Shown in pieces: positions 19,640 to 30,054 of a stretch of 64,000 nucleotides of DNA. The DNA is from Loktanella atrilutea (GTDB lineage: Bacteria; Pseudomonadota; Alphaproteobacteria; Rhodobacterales; Rhodobacteraceae), in the NCBI RefSeq assembly GCF_900128995.1, contig NZ_FQUE01000003.1:186001-250000 (forward strand), given 5' to 3'. The notes under the pieces were generated by a model, which made no database searches, had not been told where the DNA came from, and saw nothing but the letters and a program-made list of their open reading frames with translations. The first letter of the stretch is position 1; each line of letters begins with the position of its first letter. Made by a program: the position numbers and the translations under genes.

Positions 19640-20914
19640 ATGTCCGAACACCGTCTGAACCTGGCCGACCTGAAGGCACAGAGTCCTAAGGACTTGCTGT
19701 CCATGGCTGAAGAACTCGAGATCGAGAATGCCTCGACGATGCGGAAGGGCGACATGATGTTCGCCATCCTGCGTGAACGAGCGGATGAGGAGTGGCTGAT
19801 CGGAGGCGACGGCGTTCTGGAAGTCTTGCAGGACGGGTTCGGCTTTCTGCGGTCGCCCGAAGCGAATTATCTTCCCGGCCCGGATGACATCTATGTCTCG
19901 CCCGAGATGATCCGGCAATATTCCTTGTCGACCGGTGATACGGTTGAAGGGACTATGAAGGAACCCAATGATAATGAACGGTATTTCGCGCTGAAGACCG
20001 TTGAGAAGATCAACTTTGAAGATCCCGAGAAGACAAAACACAAAGTCGCGTTCGAAAACCTGACACCGCTCTACCCTGACGAGCGGCTGAAAATGGAAGT
20101 TGACAGCGAGCACGACAAAAAGGACCGGTCCGCCCGGATCATCGATCTCGTTTCGCCAATCGGGAAGGGTCAGCGTTCGCTGATCGTCGCGCCGCCGCGG
20201 ACCGGTAAAACTGTCCTACTGCAGAACATCGCGCATTCGATCGAGAAAAATCATCCAGAGATTTATCTCATCGTCCTGCTGATTGACGAACGCCCGGAGG
20301 AAGTCACGGACATGCAGCGAAGCGTGAAAGGGGAAGTCGTATCATCGACGTTCGACGAACCCGCTTCTCGACACGTTGCAGTTTCCGAAATGGTGATCGA
20401 GAAAGCCAAACGATTGGTGGAGCAAAAGCGTGATGTCGTCATCCTGCTGGATTCTATCACGCGCCTGGGCCGAGCCTTTAACACTACGGTACCCTCGTCA
20501 GGCAAGGTGTTGACGGGTGGTGTGGACGCGAATGCGCTGCAGCGCCCGAAGCGGTTCTTCGGTGCCGCGAGGAATATTGAGGAAGGTGGTTCGCTGACGA
20601 TCATCGCGACCGCGTTGATCGATACCGGGTCTCGGATGGATGAGGTGATCTTTGAAGAATTCAAAGGCACCGGTAACTCTGAAATTGTGCTGGACCGTAA
20701 GGTTGCCGACAAGCGCGTATTCCCGGCGATGGATATTCTGAAATCCGGCACGCGGAAGGAAGAATTGCTCGTCGAGAAAAGTGACTTGGCCAAGACCTAT
20801 GTCCTTCGGCGGATCTTGAACCCGATGGGGACGACCGATGCGATCGAATTCCTGATCGGCAAGTTGAAGCAGACCAAGACCAACGCGGATTTCTTCGATT
20901 CGATGAACACTTGA
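19640..20914 (+). CDS. rho: Transcription termination factor Rho
   Basis: Hexameric RNA-dependent ATPase. 424 residues from ATG 19640 ([15 protein letters not shown]); a start at 19604 would add 12 residues with no family match. N-terminal Rho domain, cold-shock RNA-binding domain with [23 protein letters not shown], Walker A PRTGKT near residue 185, Walker [17 protein letters not shown] and the secondary RNA-binding Q/R-loop segments. Placement between hemJ and mnmE is standard for the group. Confidence 0.97.
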   Translation: MSEHRLNLADLKAQSPKDLLSMAEELEIENASTMRKGDMMFAILRERADEEWLIGGDGVLEVLQDGFGFLRSPEANYLPGPDDIYVSPEMIRQYSLSTGDTVEGTMKEPNDNERYFALKTVEKINFEDPEKTKHKVAFENLTPLYPDERLKMEVDSEHDKKDRSARIIDLVSPIGKGQRSLIVAPPRTGKTVLLQNIAHSIEKNHPEIYLIVLLIDERPEEVTDMQRSVKGEVVSSTFDEPASRHVAVSEMVIEKAKRLVEQKRDVVILLDSITRLGRAFNTTVPSSGKVLTGGVDANALQRPKRFFGAARNIEEGGSLTIIATALIDTGSRMDEVIFEEFKGTGNSEIVLDRKVADKRVFPAMDILKSGTRKEELLVEKSDLAKTYVLRRILNPMGTTDAIEFLIGKLKQTKTNADFFDSMNT

Positions 20915-20921
20915 TCGAATT

Positions 20922-22199
20922 TTGGTAGTTGCCATAGATACGATCTTTGCCTTGGCGTCCGCGCCTGGCCGTGCCGGTGTGTCTGTACTGCGGCTGTCCG
21001 GTCCGGATGCGGTTGAAATAGCAGCGAAGCTGATGCGCGACGTGCCACCACGACGCGGGTTGCGGCGGCTCAGAGATAGCGATGGCGCCATGCTGGATGA
21101 TGCGCTTATTCTGCATTTCGAGAAAGGCCGCAGTTTCACTGGCGAAACCGTTGTCGAGTTTCATTTGCATGGCAGTGTGGCAATTGTGGCTGCCGTTTCG
21201 GCTAGTCTGAAGCAAGGCGGTGCACGGCAAGCCGAAGCGGGAGAATTTACACGGAGGGCTTTGGAAAATGGCCGTCTGGATCTAGCGCAAGTTGAGGGCT
21301 TAGCTGATCTGATCGATGCTGAAACCGAAGCGCAGCGGAGACAGGCGGTCAGTATTTTTACAGGTGCTCTCAGTGATATGGCGGAGCGCTGGCGCACGCG
21401 TCTCGTTCGTGCGGCTGCTTTGGTCGAGGCGACGATAGATTTCGTCGACGAAGACGTACCCGTCGACGTCTATCCAGAAGTTCTATCTCTTTTAAACGAT
21501 ACGGCGACAGAATTGATATCGCAGACTGAAGGCGCGCACGCCGCTGAGCGGATACGTGATGGATTCGAAGTTGCTATCGTCGGTCGCCCGAATGTAGGCA
21601 AATCAACGTTATTGAACCGATTGGCAGGTCGGTCTGCTGCTATCACGTCCGATATCGCTGGCACCACCCGCGATGTCATTGAGGTGCGGATGGATCTTGC
21701 GGGTCTACCGGTCACCTTGCTTGATACAGCCGGGATACGTGACACGACTGATAAGGTTGAAAAGCTTGGAGTATCGCTGGCTCTTCAGCGGGCAGAAATG
21801 GCAGATCTAAGAATCTTTCTTATGGAAGATTCGGAGGATTTGCCAATGACTCCTCATGCCGACGATTTGATGCTGCGTGCGAAGGCGGATGTATACGGTG
21901 ACGGCGTATCCGGACTGACGGGGCAGGGGGTAGATGAAATGCTCAAGGACATCACCCGCATCCTAGAGCTTCGGGCAATGGGTGCCAGTGTTGTCATTCG
22001 CGATCGACACCGAGACGCGATGCAGCGGGCAATTGTCGAAATTGATCGTGCAAGGGTAATGATTGATGGTGCTGCGTCGGCTGACTTGGTCGCTGAGGAC
22101 ATCCGAAGTGCCACGCGCGCGGTTGACATGCTCGTCGGGCGGGTAGATGTAGAGGACCTTCTAGACGAGATCTTTCGCAGTTTTTGCATCGGGAAATAG
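20922..22199 (+). CDS. mnmE: tRNA modification GTPase MnmE (TTG start)
   Basis: With MnmG installs carboxymethylaminomethyl groups on wobble U34 of several tRNAs. 425 residues: N-terminal folate-binding domain ([22 protein letters not shown]), helical domain, and a G domain inserted in it with GRPNVGKS at 221-228 and DIAGTTRD. It ends in the catalytic FCIGK motif. The only possible start is TTG 20922, because an in-frame stop lies at 20904 and no ATG or GTG lies between. Seven bases separate it from rho. Confidence 0.95.
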   Translation: MVVAIDTIFALASAPGRAGVSVLRLSGPDAVEIAAKLMRDVPPRRGLRRLRDSDGAMLDDALILHFEKGRSFTGETVVEFHLHGSVAIVAAVSASLKQGGARQAEAGEFTRRALENGRLDLAQVEGLADLIDAETEAQRRQAVSIFTGALSDMAERWRTRLVRAAALVEATIDFVDEDVPVDVYPEVLSLLNDTATELISQTEGAHAAERIRDGFEVAIVGRPNVGKSTLLNRLAGRSAAITSDIAGTTRDVIEVRMDLAGLPVTLLDTAGIRDTTDKVEKLGVSLALQRAEMADLRIFLMEDSEDLPMTPHADDLMLRAKADVYGDGVSGLTGQGVDEMLKDITRILELRAMGASVVIRDRHRDAMQRAIVEIDRARVMIDGAASADLVAEDIRSATRAVDMLVGRVDVEDLLDEIFRSFCIGK

Positions 22200-22201
22200 C
22201 A

Positions 22202-24073
22202 ATGTTTCACGTGAAACAATTCGATGTCGTGGTCATTGGCGGTGGACACGCCGGCTGCGAAGCCGCACTTGCCTCTGCGCGGTCCGGGGCCGAAACTGCG
22301 CTTATAACGTTAAATACCGAGAGCATTGGCGTCATGTCCTGCAACCCTGCTATCGGCGGATTGGGAAAAGGGCATTTGGTTCGAGAGATCGATGCTCTTG
22401 GCGGTGCGATGGGTTTGGTGGCAGATGTATCTGGCATTCAATTCCGCCTGCTGAACCGAACCAAAGGTCCAGCCGTCCAAGGTCCGCGAACGCAATCTGA
22501 TCGGCTGCGATATCGTCAGGCAATGCAAAAAGTTATCGAAAATCAAGAACTACTTACTGTTATACAAGGCGAAGTCGTTGATTTCGGTACTCAAGACAAT
22601 GTCATTGAGTCAGTTCAGTTGGCTGATGGTTCTATATTGACAACGCATGCCCTGATTTTAACAACGGGGACATTCCTGCGCGGCGTTATTCATATTGGTG
22701 ATCAGCGGCACGACGGTGGTCGGATGGGGGACAAAGCGTCCGTAAGGATGGCTGAGCGCCTGGACCATTTTGGTCTGAAGCTAGGGCGCTTGAAAACTGG
22801 CACACCTCCTCGGCTTGATGGTCGGACCATTCAGTGGGATAAGCTGGATAGGCAGGTCGGAGATGACGTGCCGTCGCTCTTTTCCTTTTTGTCGATAGGT
22901 GTAACCGCGCCCCAAGTCGCGTGCGGTATTACCGAAACAAACTCGAAAACTCATGATATCGTCCGCGCCAACCTCGAAAAGTCCGCAATGTATGGCGGCC
23001 ATATCGACGGCGTTGGACCGCGTTATTGTCCATCCATCGAAGATAAAATTACCCGTTTTGCGGATAAGGATTCACATCAGATTTATCTGGAGCCAGAAGG
23101 TCTGACGAGCGACACAATTTACCCGAACGGTATATCAACCTCTCTGCCGGCTGACGTCCAGGAAGCCTACGTGCACTCGATCAATGGTCTCCAAGACGCC
23201 GTAATTAAGCAACCCGGATATGCGATCGAGTACGATTATGTCGATCCCCGCAATCTACACCCATCCCTTGAACTAAAGGTTTGCCCGGGTCTTTATTTGG
23301 CGGGGCAAATCAATGGCACAACCGGGTACGAGGAGGCGGCAGCGCAGGGAATCGTTGCCGGATTGAATGCGTCGCGTCGTGCGCGTGGCTTGGAAGCTGT
23401 GCATTTCAGCCGTTCCAATTCATACATTGGTGTCATGTTGGACGACCTGACGTCGCGAGGTGTGACAGAGCCATATCGTATGTTTACATCTCGCGCAGAG
23501 TTTCGCCTTGCCCTTCGGGCTGATAATGCGGATCAGCGACTGACACCTCTTGGCCGAGAGTACGGTCTCGTGCCCGACGATCGCTGGGCTGCCTTTTCGA
23601 AGAAGATTGATAAAATATCTGCAGTGCGCGCGCATCTTGAAAAGATCAATCTCTCGAGTGCGGAAATAGCCGACGTTGGTGTTAATATTGGTCGCGATGG
23701 TGCAAGCCGTTCAGCATTGGACGCGCTGTCTCTGGCAGATATGGAATTTGAAAAACTCGTCGAACTTGTGCCGGGTTTAGACGATGTCGAACCATCTATC
23801 AGCGCTCAGATTCGCAATGACGCGCTTTATTCGCCTTATATCAAACGTCAGCAGCGGGACATAGATGCATTACGTCGCGACGAAGCGATGACTATTTCGC
23901 CGAATTTCGACTATGGTTCGTTGTCTGGGCTTTCGAATGAGCTGAAGTTGAAATTGAAGGCCGTTAAACCCGCTTCCATGGCACAACTCTCAAAAATTGA
24001 AGGGATGACACCTGCTGCAAGCTTGCTTGTGCTATCTGCGGTACGTCGCAGTCAGGTTAGTCGGGCCGTATGA
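22202..24073 (+). CDS. mnmG: tRNA uridine-5-carboxymethylaminomethyl modification enzyme MnmG
   Basis: FAD-dependent partner of MnmE (old name GidA). 623 residues from ATG 22202, two bases after the mnmE stop; dinucleotide motif [10 protein letters not shown] at 13-22, and [32 protein letters not shown] and [15 protein letters not shown] are highly conserved. Codons 1-6 (MFHVKQ) are written by a perfect parS site. Base composition is visibly less GC-rich than in flanking regions. Confidence 0.97.
   Translation: MFHVKQFDVVVIGGGHAGCEAALASARSGAETALITLNTESIGVMSCNPAIGGLGKGHLVREIDALGGAMGLVADVSGIQFRLLNRTKGPAVQGPRTQSDRLRYRQAMQKVIENQELLTVIQGEVVDFGTQDNVIESVQLADGSILTTHALILTTGTFLRGVIHIGDQRHDGGRMGDKASVRMAERLDHFGLKLGRLKTGTPPRLDGRTIQWDKLDRQVGDDVPSLFSFLSIGVTAPQVACGITETNSKTHDIVRANLEKSAMYGGHIDGVGPRYCPSIEDKITRFADKDSHQIYLEPEGLTSDTIYPNGISTSLPADVQEAYVHSINGLQDAVIKQPGYAIEYDYVDPRNLHPSLELKVCPGLYLAGQINGTTGYEEAAAQGIVAGLNASRRARGLEAVHFSRSNSYIGVMLDDLTSRGVTEPYRMFTSRAEFRLALRADNADQRLTPLGREYGLVPDDRWAAFSKKIDKISAVRAHLEKINLSSAEIADVGVNIGRDGASRSALDALSLADMEFEKLVELVPGLDDVEPSISAQIRNDALYSPYIKRQQRDIDALRRDEAMTISPNFDYGSLSGLSNELKLKLKAVKPASMAQLSKIEGMTPAASLLVLSAVRRSQVSRAV
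22203..22218. promoter_or_regulatory. parS centromere site 1
   Basis: TGTTTCACGTGAAACA, a perfect 16-bp palindrome identical to the canonical ParB-binding parS site, spanning the mnmG start codon and codons 2-6. About 3.3 kb upstream of parB. Confidence 0.92.
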
Positions 24074-24690
24074 CGCCTGAGTCAGAAATTTTCAGTAATG
24101 TTTCACGTGAAACAATTCATGATTTGGAACGGTATCAAGAACTGCTGCTGGCGTGGACCAAAACCATCAATTTGATTGCTCCCTCGACGGCTGATGACGT
24201 TTGGACACGTCATATTGCTGACTCAGCGCAGTTATACAAACTGATTCCTAATGGCTCTCAGAGCGTAACCGACATTGGGAGCGGGGCAGGTTTGCCGGGT
24301 ATCGTTCTTGCAATTATTGATAAATTCCGCGACCAAAAGCTCCAATTTACGTTGATTGAAAGTGACCAGCGGAAAGCCGCGTTTCTGAGGACAGTAAGTC
24401 GCAAACTGAAGTTATCGATTACAGTATTGCCCGCTCGAATTGAGGCCGTAGATCTGCAAAGGGCGGATGTCTTGACTGCCCGTGCGTTGGCACCGCTGCA
24501 AACTCTTTTGTTGTTCGGCAATAGTTTGCTCCATTCCGAGGGAACCGCCCTTTTCTTGAAAGGACGCACGTATCAGAACGAACTCGCTCTGGCTCAGCAA
24601 ACTTGGAATTTCCAGTACAAGCTGCACCACAGTGGTACTGATCCAGATTCGCGTATCTTGGAAATCAGGGATATTAAACGTGGCCAATGA
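24070..24690 (+). CDS. rsmG: 16S rRNA (guanine527-N7)-methyltransferase RsmG
   Basis: SAM-dependent methyltransferase (old name GidB), 206 residues. SAM-binding loop [11 protein letters not shown] at 68-78, N-terminal [21 protein letters not shown] and RHIADSAQL are family marks. ATG overlaps the mnmG stop by 4 bp. Codons 11-15 (VSRET) are written by the second parS site. Low GC relative to the window. Confidence 0.95.
   Translation: MTPESEIFSNVSRETIHDLERYQELLLAWTKTINLIAPSTADDVWTRHIADSAQLYKLIPNGSQSVTDIGSGAGLPGIVLAIIDKFRDQKLQFTLIESDQRKAAFLRTVSRKLKLSITVLPARIEAVDLQRADVLTARALAPLQTLLLFGNSLLHSEGTALFLKGRTYQNELALAQQTWNFQYKLHHSGTDPDSRILEIRDIKRGQ
24099..24114. promoter_or_regulatory. parS centromere site 2
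   Basis: Second perfect TGTTTCACGTGAAACA, 1.9 kb from the first, inside rsmG. It is read there in a different frame than in mnmG, giving VSRET in place of FHVKQ, so the DNA sequence itself is what is conserved. Confidence 0.92.
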
Positions 24691-25498
24691 TGATCGTTCA
24701 CCGTCAACAAAGATAATGGCCGTTGCCAATCAGAAGGGCGGCGTCGGAAAGACAACGACGACCATAAACCTCGGCGCAGCATTGGCAGAGCAGGGCCAAA
24801 AGGTACTTTTGATCGACTTGGACCCGCAAGGCAATGCCTCGACTGGATTGGGTATTGCGCTCGATAGACGTGATGTAACGACCTACGATTTTCTGATTGG
24901 CGATGCGAGTCCTGCCGAGGCTGTGCAGCGAACCGATGTCCCGAATCTATCGATAATACCGGCCACGACTGACCTCAGCTCGGCAGATATCGAGCTGATC
25001 TCGAATGAAAAACGGTCATTTTTGCTGCACGACGCCTTGAGGCAACTGCCAATGGATGCATACGGCTTTGATTATATCCTTATCGATTGTCCGCCGTCGC
25101 TGAATATTTTGACAGTCAACGCAATGGTGGCAGCCCATGCCATGATCGTACCGTTGCAAAGTGAATTCTTTGCCTTGGAAGGACTGTCTCAACTCATGCT
25201 GACAATTCGCGAGGTACGTCAGACCGCGAACAAATCTCTACGGATAGCGGGGGTCGTTTTGACCATGTATGATCGGCGCAACAATTTGTCCCAACAGGTC
25301 GAGGCCGATGCCCGCGAGAACCTGGGCGGGCTCGTCTTTACGACCGTCATCCCGCGGAACGTGAGATTGAGTGAGGCGCCATCCTATGCCATGCCCGCGC
25401 TGACCTACGACAGTCAGTCTGCCGGCAGTCAGGCCTATCGTAAACTTGCCCTTGAACTGATGGCAAAAGACAAGATTTCGATGCGAAAGGTTAGCTGA
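24680..25498 (+). CDS. parA: Chromosome partitioning ATPase ParA
   Basis: Walker-type ATPase that binds DNA non-specifically and moves ParB-parS complexes during origin segregation. 272 residues if started at GTG 24680 (weak AGGG upstream, overlapping rsmG by 11 bp); ATG 24716 is an alternative but would leave almost nothing before the ATP site. Deviant Walker A KGGVGKTT at 19-26, LIDLDPQGNAST and LIDCPPSLNILTVNA are present. Confidence 0.95.
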   Translation: MANDDRSPSTKIMAVANQKGGVGKTTTTINLGAALAEQGQKVLLIDLDPQGNASTGLGIALDRRDVTTYDFLIGDASPAEAVQRTDVPNLSIIPATTDLSSADIELISNEKRSFLLHDALRQLPMDAYGFDYILIDCPPSLNILTVNAMVAAHAMIVPLQSEFFALEGLSQLMLTIREVRQTANKSLRIAGVVLTMYDRRNNLSQQVEADARENLGGLVFTTVIPRNVRLSEAPSYAMPALTYDSQSAGSQAYRKLALELMAKDKISMRKVS

Positions 25499-26388
25499 TG
25501 GCGACGACACCCAAAAGCCGTGGTCTCGGGCGTGGATTGTCCGCACTGATGGCAGATGTTGCGGTTGATCAGCCGGATACCACCAAATCCGTGCCGCGGA
25601 GGCCGGATCTCATGGTGCCGGTAGATCGAATTCGTCCAAACCCGGATCAGCCACGTCGGACCTTCGATGCCGACGCGCTGTCTGACCTTTCGGATTCGAT
25701 CCGCGAAAAGGGCGTAATCCAGCCGTTGATCGTACGAATTGCGCCGGAGGATTCGGAGATCTACGAGATCGTTGCAGGCGAACGCCGCTGGCGTGCGGCG
25801 CAAATGGCGCAACTGCATGAACTGCCCGTCTTGGTTCGCGATTTTAACGATACAGAAGTTCTCGAAATCGCTATCATCGAGAATATCCAACGCGCTGACC
25901 TGAACCCCGTGGACGAGGCGGCCGGTTATCGCCAGCTGATGGATCGTTTCGGACATACCCAGGAACAGCTTGCCACGGCCCTCGGTAAAAGCCGCAGCCA
26001 TATCGCCAATCAGATGCGTCTTCTGCAATTGCCAGACGATGTGCTCGGCTGGCTTTCAGAGGGAAAACTGACGTCAGGTCATGCGCGCACCTTGGTGGGC
26101 CACCCCGAGGCCAAAGCGCTCGCGCAAGAGATCATCGGCAAGCAGATGTCCGTGCGAGAGGCAGAGCGTCTACTGAAGAAAGGGCCGACCGCGGGGCGCA
26201 GCCAGTCGCCAGCCCGCAGTCGCGCCAAAGATCCCGACACGATCATGCTCGAGCGCGAATTGACCGCGGCCCTTCGGATGGGCGTCAGAATCGATCATGT
26301 GGCGGGGCAGGAGGGCGGTAAATTGACGATCACCTACAAATCGCTTGCCCAACTTGATGATCTGATGCGTCAGTTGACCGGGGATTGA
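25498..26388 (+). CDS. parB: Chromosome partitioning protein ParB
   Basis: CTP-dependent DNA clamp that loads at parS. 296 residues: N-terminal ParA-interacting stretch (SRGLGRGLSALM), ParB/Srx CTPase domain with GERRWRA at 94-100 and ENIQRADLNPVDEA, helix-turn-helix TQEQLATALGKSRSHIANQM, and a C-terminal dimerisation domain. ATG shares one base with the parA stop. Its targets are the two parS sites at 22203 and 24099. The 3' end overlaps opposite-strand hemW by 19 bp. Confidence 0.97.
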   Translation: MATTPKSRGLGRGLSALMADVAVDQPDTTKSVPRRPDLMVPVDRIRPNPDQPRRTFDADALSDLSDSIREKGVIQPLIVRIAPEDSEIYEIVAGERRWRAAQMAQLHELPVLVRDFNDTEVLEIAIIENIQRADLNPVDEAAGYRQLMDRFGHTQEQLATALGKSRSHIANQMRLLQLPDDVLGWLSEGKLTSGHARTLVGHPEAKALAQEIIGKQMSVREAERLLKKGPTAGRSQSPARSRAKDPDTIMLERELTAALRMGVRIDHVAGQEGGKLTITYKSLAQLDDLMRQLTGD

Positions 26389-27584
26389 TTGGCCAGAAGC
26401 CGACGCAAGATGCCGTTCAGCACCGGTCGTCCGGCATCAGTTACCCGTAGCCGGTCCGGGTCTTCTGCGATCAGACCGAGTTCGATCAAATCTGCCAATT
26501 GCGCCGCAGCCGGATCGAATCCAGCGGTTGCAAGGCGTGAGGTCGACAGGCCGTCCCGCAACCGTAGTCCCATGAGCAGCATTTCAGTCAATTGGTCGGT
26601 TCGCGTGATTGCCTCACGCTCGATCTCGCCACGACCGGTGCGTTCGACTTGTGCCAGCCAGGGTAGGGGTGCCAGAGATGTGCTGGTACCCCACCGGCTG
26701 CCGTCCAGCGTCAGGCGACCCTGCGCCCCAGGTCCGATCCCGATGTAATCGCCGGACTGCCAGTAGATGCAATTGTGTCGGCTTTCGGCCCCCGGACGTG
26801 CATGGTTCGAAATCTCGTAACCGACATAACCCGCATCGGCGCAAATTTCCTGTGTCGCCAGATACAGATCTGCCCCCAGATCTTCGTCCGGTAGATCATG
26901 AAGTTGCCCCAGAGTGGCGCGCGCGCCAAAGACGGTGCCATCTTCCACGGTGAGTTGGTAAAGTGATAGGTGATCCACTGCCATAGAAAGGGCGCGTGAC
27001 AGTTCCGAGGTCCATTCTGCCAAAGTCTGGCCTTGCCGCGCGTAGATCAAATCAAAACTGACCCGATCAAAGATATTGCGGGCGATGTCGAAGGCTGCCA
27101 TCGCCTCTGCGGTCGAATGCATTCGTCCCAACCGCCGCAGATCGTCGTCGTTCAGGGCCTGCACGCCAAGAGACACCCGGTTGACCCCCGCATCGCTATA
27201 GCCTGCGAACCGTCCTGCTTCGACGGATGTCGGATTGGCCTCCAGCGTGATTTCTGCATCGTTTGCCATCGGCCAAGTTGCCCTGATGCGACGCAGGATG
27301 GCGTCGATCAGGTCCGGTGACATCATGCTGGGCGTGCCACCGCCAAAGAACACCGACTGGAGAACACGGCCTTTCGTTTCAGCTCCCAGACGATCGATCT
27401 CGCTCAGATAGGCCGCCTTCCAGCGCGCCTCGTCGATATGACTCACCACATGAGAATTGAAATCGCAGTAGGGACACTTTGACTGGCAGAACGGCCAATG
27501 CAAATAGAGCCCGAACCCGCCATGGCGCCAATCTTCCAATGCGGGATCAGGCAAAGCAGCCGGCCACAAGCTTGGCGAAGGCAT
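26370..27584 (-). CDS. hemW: Radical SAM family haem chaperone HemW
   Basis: Radical-SAM protein that carries haem to membrane enzymes; often misnamed oxygen-independent coproporphyrinogen oxidase. 404 residues. The cluster motif is C-x3-C-x2-C (Cys33, Cys37, Cys40 in PFCQSKCPYC), the HemW form; true HemN adds a further cysteine that is absent here. FFGGGTPSMM and ARPGAESRHNCIYW follow. The start at 27584 has AGGG upstream and overlaps rdgB by 38 bp. Confidence 0.92.
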   Translation of the reverse strand: MPSPSLWPAALPDPALEDWRHGGFGLYLHWPFCQSKCPYCDFNSHVVSHIDEARWKAAYLSEIDRLGAETKGRVLQSVFFGGGTPSMMSPDLIDAILRRIRATWPMANDAEITLEANPTSVEAGRFAGYSDAGVNRVSLGVQALNDDDLRRLGRMHSTAEAMAAFDIARNIFDRVSFDLIYARQGQTLAEWTSELSRALSMAVDHLSLYQLTVEDGTVFGARATLGQLHDLPDEDLGADLYLATQEICADAGYVGYEISNHARPGAESRHNCIYWQSGDYIGIGPGAQGRLTLDGSRWGTSTSLAPLPWLAQVERTGRGEIEREAITRTDQLTEMLLMGLRLRDGLSTSRLATAGFDPAAAQLADLIELGLIAEDPDRLRVTDAGRPVLNGILRRLLANQSPVN

Positions 27585-28155
27585 CGGCCCTGTGACTGAT
27601 GCGGTTCTTTTGCCAGCGGTCCATCTCGCCGAATGTCTGGTCATAGCCCTCGGGCTGAAAGATCGGATCGTAACCGTGACCCCGGTTTCCTCGTCCCGGC
27701 CAGACGATTTGCCCCGGCATCACACCGGCAAAGACCTCGTCGTGGCCGTCCGGCCAGGCCAGAACCAGCGTACAGCAGAACCGCGCACTGCGGGGGAAGG
27801 GCGCGTTCGCCGCCTCCAGTTCCGACCACGCCCGCGCCATGGCCATGTCGAAATCGCGACCTGTCGACGTTTCAGCCCAGTCCGCCGTGCGGACGCCCGG
27901 CGCACCGCTCAAGCCGTCGATCTCGATCCCGCTGTCATCCGCCAGCGCGGGCAGGCCGGTTGCCTTGGCGGCCGCATGCGCCTTGATGCGCGCATTGCCG
28001 ACAAAACTGTCCTCGGTTTCCTCCGGCTCTGGCAGGTTGTGGTCAGCATTCGAAGTCAGCGTCACATCATATGGACGCAGTAGATCGGCAATTTCCTCCA
28101 TCTTGCCGGCGTTATGCGTCGCGACCACGAGGTCTTTGCCGGAAAACCGTCTCAT
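27547..28155 (-). CDS. rdgB: Non-canonical purine NTP pyrophosphatase RdgB
   Basis: Removes dITP, XTP and related nucleotides. 202 residues with THNAGK at 13-18, [21 protein letters not shown] and [10 protein letters not shown], the Ham1/RdgB signature. ATG 28155 overlaps the rph stop by 4 bp, giving the operon rph-rdgB-hemW. Confidence 0.95.
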   Translation of the reverse strand: MRRFSGKDLVVATHNAGKMEEIADLLRPYDVTLTSNADHNLPEPEETEDSFVGNARIKAHAAAKATGLPALADDSGIEIDGLSGAPGVRTADWAETSTGRDFDMAMARAWSELEAANAPFPRSARFCCTLVLAWPDGHDEVFAGVMPGQIVWPGRGNRGHGYDPIFQPEGYDQTFGEMDRWQKNRISHRADAFAKLVAGCFA

Positions 28156-28859
28156 GTCACTGCCTGCGTTTGGATGCGGTTCAGATCCGCTATTCCGCCA
28201 CCGGCCAGATCCAGCAGCGTGTCCATCTGTCCACGTGTAAAGGTGGCGCCCTCGGCCGACATCTGGACTTCGACCAGTTTTCCACCGGTCATGATGAAAT
28301 TGCCGTCGACGCCAGCCTCGCTGTCTTCGGGATAGTCGAGGTCCAGAACCTCTTGTCCGGCGTAAATGCCGCAGGAAATCGCTGCCACCGGATCGACCAG
28401 CGGATCGCTGGTGACGACCCCCGCCTTCATCAATTTGTTCACCGCCAGCTTCAGGGCGACCCAACCGCCGGTGATCGCTGCACAGCGCGTACCACCGTCC
28501 GCCTGGATGACATCGCAGTCGACGGTGATCTGACGCTCGCCAAGCGCGACACGGTCGACCCCGGCACGCAGGCTGCGCCCGATCAGACGCTGGATCTCCT
28601 GCGTCCGGCCGCTCTGGCCGTTCTTCGCCTCGCGCCGCATCCGGCTGTGCGTAGCACGCGGCAGCATCCCGTATTCTGCCGTGACCCAGCCCAAGCCGGA
28701 ATTCTTTAGGAACGGCGGCACCCGTTCGTCTATGCTGGCGGTGCACAGGACATGGGTATCACCCATCCGGATCAGACAAGACCCCTCGGCATGACGGGTC
28801 ACGCCGGTTTCGATGCTGCAGTCACGCATTTGGTCGGTCTTGCGGCCTGATGGGCGCAT
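28152..28859 (-). CDS. rph: Ribonuclease PH
   Basis: Phosphorolytic 3' exoribonuclease for tRNA 3'-end trimming. 235 residues with [12 protein letters not shown] at the start, [28 protein letters not shown], the [10 protein letters not shown] phosphate-site region and [15 protein letters not shown] 28859 has AAAGGA upstream and is preferred to the frame extension to 28904. Divergent from hrcA. Confidence 0.96.
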   Translation of the reverse strand: MRPSGRKTDQMRDCSIETGVTRHAEGSCLIRMGDTHVLCTASIDERVPPFLKNSGLGWVTAEYGMLPRATHSRMRREAKNGQSGRTQEIQRLIGRSLRAGVDRVALGERQITVDCDVIQADGGTRCAAITGGWVALKLAVNKLMKAGVVTSDPLVDPVAAISCGIYAGQEVLDLDYPEDSEAGVDGNFIMTGGKLVEVQMSAEGATFTRGQMDTLLDLAGGGIADLNRIQTQAVT

Positions 28860-28923
28860 GGGAATGATCCTTTCAAGGTTGCGTTCGTCGGATACGCCGC
28901 CCAACCTCGAAATCCAAGCCCGA

Positions 28924-28952
28924 TTGACGTCGCGCCATCAAGCGCGCTAAGA
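28924..28952 (+). promoter_or_regulatory. Candidate hrcA-grpE promoter
   Basis: TTGACG (28924-28929), 17-bp spacer, CTAAGA (28947-28952), 25 bp before the hrcA ATG. No CIRCE element (TTAGCACTC-N9-GAGTGCTAA) is seen in the rph-hrcA gap. Confidence 0.4.
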
Positions 28953-28977
28953 ATGCGATCCCTTGTACCGGACACCG

Positions 28978-30042
28978 ATGCCAGACCGCACCCCCAGGAT
29001 CGACGACATGAACGCGCGTGCGCGCGAGGTCTTTCGTCGCATTGTCGAAGGCTATCTCGAAACAGGAAGTCCCGTCGGCAGCCGCACCCTGACCCGGACC
29101 ATGTCCGAACAGGTCAGCGCGGCCACGATCCGCAACGTAATGAACGACTTGGAGTATCTTGGCCTGCTGGGCAGCCCTCACGTCAGCGCGGGCCGCATCC
29201 CGACCCAGATCGGACTACGCATGTTCGTCGATGGCCTGTTGGAGGTCGAGGACATGTCAGGCGAGGATCGCAGTCGCATCGATCAAACACTGGGCGACGG
29301 TGATGGCGATGTTGCGTCCATGCTCGACCGCGTGGGTTCGGCCCTGTCGGGCGTGACGCAGGTTGCCAGCCTCGTTCTTACGCCGAAGCACGAAGCGCCG
29401 ATCCGGCATATCGAATTCGTTTCGCTGTCTGCAAATCGCGCGCTTGTCGTCCTTGTCTTTGCAGACGGTCACGTGGAAAACCGCATATTTACGCCACCCC
29501 TCGGTCAGACCCCGTCCTCGATGCGTGAGGCAGCGAATTTCCTCAATGCGATCGCAGAGGGTCAGACGCTGTCCACTCTCGGCGCCGTCATCGCGAGAGA
29601 GATCATGGCGCGACGTCAGGAAATCGACACTCTCGCTGCCGATCTGGTGCAGTCCGGTGCCGTCCTGTGGGAAAACGAAGGCGAGCAGAACGAACGACTG
29701 ATCGTGCGCGGCAGCAGCCATCTTTTATCCGATGCCGATCAGGCGGGTGACATCGATCGCATCCGTAGCCTGTTCGACGACCTCGAACGAAAACGAGATA
29801 TTGCGCAGTTCCTCGAACTGGCAGAGGAGGGCGACGGCGTGCGCATCTTTATCGGGTCAGAGAACAAACTTTTCTCACTTTCGGGTTCCTCTCTGGTGGT
29901 TTCTCCTTATATGAACGCCGACCGTAAGATCATTGGCGCCGTGGGCGTCATTGGTCCGACTCGACTGAATTATGGGCGAATCGTGCCCATCGTGAATTAT
30001 ACCGCACAGCGGGTCGGCCAGATGATCGCCGACCGCACCTGA
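28978..30042 (+). CDS. hrcA: Heat-inducible transcription repressor HrcA
   Basis: Binds CIRCE operators of chaperone genes and depends on GroEL for folding. 354 residues from ATG 28978: N-terminal winged helix with GSPVGSRTLTR and VSAATIRNVMNDLEYLGLL, then HVSAGRIPTQIGLRMFVD and the C-terminal GAF-like domain ending with GPTRLNYGRIVPIVNY. Twelve bases upstream of grpE, a common pairing. Confidence 0.95.
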   Translation: MPDRTPRIDDMNARAREVFRRIVEGYLETGSPVGSRTLTRTMSEQVSAATIRNVMNDLEYLGLLGSPHVSAGRIPTQIGLRMFVDGLLEVEDMSGEDRSRIDQTLGDGDGDVASMLDRVGSALSGVTQVASLVLTPKHEAPIRHIEFVSLSANRALVVLVFADGHVENRIFTPPLGQTPSSMREAANFLNAIAEGQTLSTLGAVIAREIMARRQEIDTLAADLVQSGAVLWENEGEQNERLIVRGSSHLLSDADQAGDIDRIRSLFDDLERKRDIAQFLELAEEGDGVRIFIGSENKLFSLSGSSLVVSPYMNADRKIIGAVGVIGPTRLNYGRIVPIVNYTAQRVGQMIADRT

Positions 30043-30054
30043 CAGGAAGTGACC

